9,621 nucleotides of DNA from an uncultured Prevotellaceae bacterium (GTDB taxonomy: Bacteria > Bacteroidota > Bacteroidia > Bacteroidales > Muribaculaceae): assembly GCA_945983195.1 (NCBI GenBank), contig CAMFSS010000057.1, forward strand, positions 1 through 9,621, given 5' to 3'. Numbering within the stretch: the first letter of the stretch is position 1; every line of letters begins with the position of its first letter. This document shows positions 7,101 to 9,621 of this stretch, one piece after another. The position numbers and the translations under genes were made by a program. The notes beneath the pieces were generated by a model. It had not been told where the DNA came from and searched no databases. It saw only the letters and a program-made list of their open reading frames with translations.

Positions 7101-7726
7101 CTACCCTGGAAAGTAACGTCGATTGGAGCATAGTAGTCGCCCTCAGGGTGCGAGTAGGTGAATGTGGCGGTGGCATCGGGATTGTCGCCATACCACACCC
7201 CTATTTCGCTGATTATGATGGGGTGGCTTGCAGTGAGCGTGATGCGGCTCTCGGGGGTTCCGCCGAAGATGTAGAGGTTGGGTGCCATTGCCGAAGCACC
7301 GTCAAGCTCATACACGTTCAGTTCTCCATGACTAATGGAGAGAGGGCATGGGAGATAATAGATTGATTCATCGAAATCCTCATCGGGCTTCCAAGTTTCA
7401 TTGGGCATCCAAAAACCAAGGGCAAAATCAAACTGTGCATTGTCGTAGAGTCGCGACGATGCCGGCAGCGTGATTGTGGCACCGGTGGCGAGATAGATGC
7501 ACCCCTTTCCTGCATATACCTCGCCGGTGAAAGTCCAGCCGTCAGGATTGTCGAAACTGTTGATGTAGTCGTCGATTGGTGTAGCTCCGGCATATTCTTC
7601 GCTATCACCGTTCACAAGGAAGAAAGTCTCATGAATGAGATAATCACGCCCTTCGCTTGGCCATTGGGCGAAAGCGTGCCCTATCGCCATGGCGAGGACA
7701 ACGCAAAGAGATAAAAGTCGTCTCAT
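4196..7726 (-). CDS. Secreted BspA-like leucine-rich-repeat surface protein
   Basis: A 1176-residue exported protein. Order of parts: signal peptide (1-20, ending HAFA); a beta-rich N-terminal region (21-190) with features of a jelly-roll; a Fn3-associated/chitobiase-C-terminal-like domain (about 195-275, with IVYTTDGNTPT); a BspA-type LRR array (LRR_5, about 400-905) ending at the usual KVPAASIEAYR cap (925-935); an acidic linker; a beta domain (about 970-1095) of a kind I recall in other Prevotella/Bacteroidales LRR proteins; and a C-terminal tail (about 1140-1176) with the GIYIVRR...KVAIK pattern of type IX-like sorting tails. BspA proteins act at the cell surface in binding to host proteins, other bacteria or glycans; no catalytic residues are apparent. 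It lies downstream of, and co-directional with, a two-component system, 114 bp after the regulator. Binding partner and secretion route are inferred. Confidence 0.88.
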   Translation of the reverse strand: MRRLLSLCVVLAMAIGHAFAQWPSEGRDYLIHETFFLVNGDSEEYAGATPIDDYINSFDNPDGWTFTGEVYAGKGCIYLATGATITLPASSRLYDNAQFDFALGFWMPNETWKPDEDFDESIYYLPCPLSISHGELNVYELDGASAMAPNLYIFGGTPESRITLTASHPIIISEIGVWYGDNPDATATFTYSHPEGDYYAPIDVTFQGSYEAGWGASYDNSHDIIVYTTDGNTPTKQSTRYTGEALHITETTTIFPATIVSNGQLCLGNKRTFNFPESNKPEKPQNTFEVTVTQPGKLKSQLINIDADIIEGLVLKGQINGDDITYITSGEGRAAALTYLDLSEVTVALDGSLYHYAVVGPPGGMGTWFYLYYYLSETNYDEAHSTSPTTARHDYYRNNLACAFEDCTNFTTVILPKSMTSIGESIFSGCKNLKYAPIHNGVTEVLAGAYSGTAVKMLDGLPSSIEKIGAGAFNSTNYNEESGYITFGVLNIDHPVEIDGGAFAGAVVQQLNLPFPGDSIHAATFACRDLREINIGDGVKYIGEGAFSSNSYDNQVLEKAVIPESVTEIGYKAFDFDSPFIKQIEPEGGIRYIGKVAYCVADEKLGEYTIKDGTISLADKLFAYTNISAVNIPASLEIIGNDAFNSAAITSLPDMPGVKRIGAGAFDRTKITALPSMPSLEVIGEGAFYATQITSLPELPGLKEIGYGAFAYCPKLARVTLPESLEKLDDAFSGCDALWSVTYNAIDCYCPYRVSPRDLERIVIGEKVRRLPKGLYTGNTNITEVTLPKSVEILDPEVFQYCTNLEYVGLADNITTISDDAFYGCTSLTELHWPLHITTIGSAAFRECSSLKVVSLPEGVTTVGNGAFFLCTGVETLYIASTIEEVGGDAFSFWNQDKSITITATAAEPIDYEWSWYHVGTPTIKVPAASIEAYRANAIWSNGNQNTIITIENIEAPKEESTTSFTGVDEDSDLSDTVVGDVYVTVGEDDGYDSTDGSIVLNSSMTDDEADAIGGMAPGVTDLSNRFNGLVVMVAAGEGTVSVNCLTIGSRQVAVKIGEAEPQLFTKDDKGEVSVAYSVATDTYIYIYGVDTSAPASATARKKARTQAAAGENCVKLYSITMNPKPSGIESIDYDASVAPITDYYTIDGVRVANPDTPGIYIVRRADGSTAKVAIK
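5012..6529 (-). repeat. BspA-type leucine-rich-repeat array (protein residues about 400-905)
   Basis: Roughly 20 repeats of about 22-25 residues follow the pattern of a hydrophobic strand (such as LTEVTLPKSV), then xxIGxxAFxxC. Clear examples are TSIGESIFSGC, KYIGEGAF, TEIGYKAF, EIIGNDAF, TTISDDAFYGC, TTIGSAAFREC and TTVGNGAFFLC. Spacing is irregular in the first half and includes a short inserted stretch around 590-625. Coordinates are approximate at both ends. Confidence 0.8.
5582..5782 (-). repeat. Regular proline-containing LRR triplet (residues 649-715)
   Basis: Three consecutive units of 22, 22 and 23 residues share ITxLPxxPxLxxIGxGAF. They are more alike than the rest of the array and lack the usual TLPxSV strand, having LP-x-x-P instead. 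The DNA is only moderately similar between units, so the duplication is not very recent or has been diversified. Confidence 0.7.
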
Positions 7727-7840
7727 ATCAGTAAAAATTTAGAGTGATTGTTTTTTTCAGTATGTAACGACGCGCAATAGGTGCGCCTGAATTGAAGAGG
7801 CATAATTGCCTTGTGTATGGGTACAGTTTAGGGAGCGGAA
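7727..7840 (-). other. Spacer between response regulator and LRR-protein gene
   Basis: These 114 bases hold two small hairpins: AGGCA-TAAT-TGCCT (7798-7811) and GCGCA-ATAGG-TGCGC (7772-7786). Neither is followed on the minus strand by a T-run, so neither looks like a good terminator. There is no exact TAnnTTTG box; the closest is TAAATTTT just before the start. The LRR-protein gene may therefore be read from upstream through the regulator, from a regulator-activated promoter, or both. Confidence 0.4.
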
Positions 7841-8497
7841 TTACCGCTTCGAGCCGTTGCGCTTTAGGTAGCCCTTTTCAAATGCTTTTACGATAAGGTC
7901 GGCTACATTCACGGCTCCGAGTTTCTGGAAAAGCGACTTGCGGTGTGCCTCCACGGTGTTGTCGGTGACAAACATCGACGCTGCAATTTCGCGCGAGGTC
8001 TTTCCTTGCGCGATTTGGCTCAGCACCTCAAGCTCGCGCAGAGTGGGGTGGATAGAGCCGTCGGAAGCAGCGGCAAGAGCCTTGTGCACAGCCTCGCAAT
8101 AGTAGTTGTTGCCATTGATAATCTCATCGATGGCAGTCATTATCTCGCTGCCGTCGCCCGACTTGTAGATAATGGCATTGACATCGCGTGCGAGAAGCTT
8201 GCGCAGGGTCCATATCTCATCGTGCACGGTGCTCACGATGATGGGTGCGGCAGCGTTGCGGGCACGAATCATCTCTATCAGCACAAAACCGTCGAGGTCG
8301 GGCAGTTCAAGGTCAATGATGTAGAAGTCGTAGCGGTGTCCGGCATCGAGAGCCGACACCAGTTCCATGGCATTGCTGAATTTGTCCACATTGTCGGCAC
8401 CATTTTTGGCAAGGACTACGTTCAGCCCCTCCCTCACCAAATCGTGGTCGTCGACAATGGCTATTTTCATTTTCGATAGTATTGTTTTATCAGTCAT
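7841..8497 (-). CDS. NarL/LuxR-type response regulator
   Basis: A 218-residue cytoplasmic DNA-binding regulator. The receiver domain (10-125) has the acidic pocket D16-D17 (IVDDHD), the phospho-acceptor D62 (IIDLELPD), the switch S89/T90 and K112 (IIYKS). The output domain (152-212) is a LuxR-type helix-turn-helix with TLRELEVLSQIAQGKTSREIA and the recognition-helix part VTDNTVEAHRKSLFQKL. Length and order are standard. The start may instead be the ATG at 8470 (MKIAIVDDHD), which is the usual N-terminus in this family; the longer form adds nine residues. The cognate kinase gene lies 66 bp upstream on the same strand. A promoter across the kinase stop codon suggests the regulator can also be transcribed alone. 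A likely target is the adjacent LRR-protein gene or its own operon, but this is inference from neighbourhood. Confidence 0.92.
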   Translation of the reverse strand: MTDKTILSKMKIAIVDDHDLVREGLNVVLAKNGADNVDKFSNAMELVSALDAGHRYDFYIIDLELPDLDGFVLIEMIRARNAAAPIIVSTVHDEIWTLRKLLARDVNAIIYKSGDGSEIMTAIDEIINGNNYYCEAVHKALAAASDGSIHPTLRELEVLSQIAQGKTSREIAASMFVTDNTVEAHRKSLFQKLGAVNVADLIVKAFEKGYLKRNGSKR

Positions 8498-8503
8498 AGC
8501 AGA

Positions 8504-8517
8504 TGCAAGATTTTGCA
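8504..8517. promoter_or_regulatory. TGCAA-N4-TTGCA dyad in the regulator leader
   Basis: A perfect 5-bp inverted repeat with a 4-base centre (GATT) lies between the predicted transcription start (near 8530) and the start codon of the response regulator. It could be a protein-binding dyad, for example for autoregulation, or a small leader hairpin. It is short enough to occur by chance. Confidence 0.3.
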
Positions 8518-8536
8518 GAAAAGAAAAATGTTTCTA

Positions 8537-8567
8537 CAAAATTACTGCACCTTTGAAAGTGCGTCAA
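8537..8567 (-). promoter_or_regulatory. Promoter of the response regulator gene, with internal dyad
   Basis: The minus strand carries TTG (8567-8565), then exactly 20 bases, then TAATTTTG (8544-8537). This matches the Bacteroidales -33/-7 arrangement well. The -33 element overlaps the stop codon of the histidine kinase gene. Within the spacer lies a near-palindrome, GCACCTTTGAAAGTGC on the plus strand (8547-8562), with one mismatched pair outside the centre. Initiation near 8530 would give a leader of about 33 bases before the ATG at 8497. Confidence 0.55.
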
Positions 8568-9621
8568 TTACGGCTTTCCGTAGTTTTTTCCACGGTTACA
8601 ACCGTTCCACCGGCTTCAGGGTGGGCGATTGCCACCTTCCCTCCAATGGCGGCAGCACGGCGGCGAATGGAGTCAATTCCCAGACCGCGCTTCGATGTCG
8701 GGCGGTATGTGCCGTTGTCGGCAACAGTGAGGCGCAGCGAGCCGTCGGCAAATTGTAGCTGCACTGCGATTTCCGCTGCTCCCGAGTGCTTCACGGCATT
8801 GCCCACAGCCTCTTGCACTATGCGGTACATTTCGAGCGACACGGCATCGGGAATATCCTCCCAGCGTGCGCCATTGATGGTTGAGGTGTAGGTGATGGCG
8901 GTTTTCGGCTTGGCGGCTTCGGTCTGGTTGTTCACGAAGAAGCGTATTACCTCATCGAGAGTGGCATAGGCAAATTCGGGTGGCATAAGTTCGTGCGAAA
9001 TGCGTCGCACCGACTCGCGGCACGTCTCAATGAGTGCGGAGGCATCGGCAGGCGACTGTCCGCCTTCGATGCTCATCTTTATGGCAAGCAGGTCGTTGCA
9101 CACGCCGTCGTGAAGTTCGCTCGCCATGCGGCGGCGTTCACTCTCCAAGCCTTCCACATATTGGCGGCTCACATCGGCGCGTAGACGTGCAAATTCCACC
9201 TCATTCTGCAAGCGGCGGCGACGCTGGCGGCTGGCGTAGACGATAAAGAGTATTGCAGCCACGAGCAGCAGCCCAAGTGCGGCAAAAAGCCACATCAGCG
9301 TGCTTGCGCGGCGTGCCTCGCTCTGTGCAAGGGCAAGTTCGGTTTCCCTGGTTTCGTATTTCACGGTCAGTTCTTGCAGGCTCTCGGCTTTCTCCTGTTG
9401 CCACAGCGTGTCGCGCAGCTCATTGCCCTTGAGCAGTGTGGAATAAGCCTCGCGGTAGTCGCCGATTGCGGCGTAGGAGCGGTGAAGATTGTTGTAGCAG
9501 TCGAATTGCACGAAAGGCAGATTTGCGATGCCGTCGAGATTGAGTATCTTGTCGAAATAGGTGATTGCGTTGCGGTGGTCGCCGGCTTTGAGGCTTATGG
9601 AGCACTCGGCTTGGTTATACA
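8564..9621 (-). CDS. Histidine kinase with TPR sensor region (5' part missing)
   Basis: Partial gene; the frame stays open to the window edge, leaving 351 whole codons. Residues 1-66 (from Tyr at 9619) are helical TPR-like repeats, for example KAGDHRNAITYFDKIL and IGDYREAYSTLLKGNEL. A coiled segment follows, then one transmembrane helix (about 108-129), then the HisKA_3 dimerisation domain with ERRRMASELHDGV (His170) and an HATPase domain with the N-box EAVGNAVKHS (Asn274), ADNG (Asp301) and GLGIDSIRRR. This is the layout of Bacteroidota NarX-like kinases with a periplasmic TPR sensor and cytoplasmic catalytic part. The missing part should hold a signal peptide and further TPRs. A GTG at 9511 could be taken as a start, but the TPR homology continues upstream, so it is not. 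It should phosphorylate the neighbouring NarL-type regulator; the stimulus is unknown. Confidence 0.92.
   Translation of the reverse strand, partial: YNQAECSISLKAGDHRNAITYFDKILNLDGIANLPFVQFDCYNNLHRSYAAIGDYREAYSTLLKGNELRDTLWQQEKAESLQELTVKYETRETELALAQSEARRASTLMWLFAALGLLLVAAILFIVYASRQRRRRLQNEVEFARLRADVSRQYVEGLESERRRMASELHDGVCNDLLAIKMSIEGGQSPADASALIETCRESVRRISHELMPPEFAYATLDEVIRFFVNNQTEAAKPKTAITYTSTINGARWEDIPDAVSLEMYRIVQEAVGNAVKHSGAAEIAVQLQFADGSLRLTVADNGTYRPTSKRGLGIDSIRRRAAAIGGKVAIAHPEAGGTVVTVEKTTESRN

Noticed and set aside
7943..8479. A 178-codon plus-strand frame opposite the response regulator
   Set aside because: The minus strand gives a complete receiver and helix-turn-helix protein with all key residues; the plus-strand product resembles nothing I recognise.
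8564..9511. The kinase as a complete gene starting at GTG 9511
   Set aside because: The same frame continues without a stop to the window edge and encodes a further TPR-like unit, so the gene is truncated by the window, not started at 9511.

Overview
The window looks like a piece of a chromosome from an anaerobic gut-type member of the Bacteroidales (Bacteroides/Prevotella/Muribaculaceae range). The reasons are a large outer-membrane beta-barrel receptor of the TonB-dependent plug/barrel type, a secreted BspA-type leucine-rich-repeat protein with a C-terminal sorting-like tail, a TPR-containing histidine kinase, several TAnnTTTG-type -7 promoter boxes, and A-rich rather than Shine-Dalgarno-type leaders before most genes. 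The family or genus cannot be fixed from this sequence alone. No RNA gene, CRISPR array, insertion sequence or integrase was seen.

Layout. (1) Positions 68-1565, minus strand: a compact three-gene operon. It encodes a 65-residue one-helix membrane protein, then the two halves of a split ThrE-type threonine/serine (or dicarboxylate) exporter, a YjjP-like subunit and a YjjB-like subunit. (2) Positions 1566-1862: a divergent regulatory region of about 300 bp with a minus-strand promoter box for the exporter operon. Facing the other way are a plus-strand promoter box, an overlapping TTACACC/GGTGTAA dyad and a leader stem-loop. (3) Positions 1863-4061, plus strand: a plug-plus-barrel outer-membrane protein with a signal peptide and no visible SusD partner. 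(4) A strong hairpin terminator at 4136-4169 between convergent genes. (5) Positions 4196-9621, minus strand: a histidine kinase (running off the right edge), a NarL/LuxR-type response regulator with its own promoter, and a 1176-residue secreted BspA-like leucine-rich-repeat protein.

How the parts may work together. The kinase and regulator are an adjacent two-component pair with intact phosphotransfer residues. The surface LRR protein directly downstream on the same strand is the most obvious candidate target, but that is inference from position. The regulator's promoter contains a dyad between its -33 and -7 elements, which could allow control separate from the kinase gene. The exporter operon and the barrel protein share an upstream region but show no obvious functional link. 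I found no defence system, mobile element or clearly new multi-gene system. The best leads are the small exporter-linked membrane protein, the two promoter-associated dyads and the architecture of the LRR protein.
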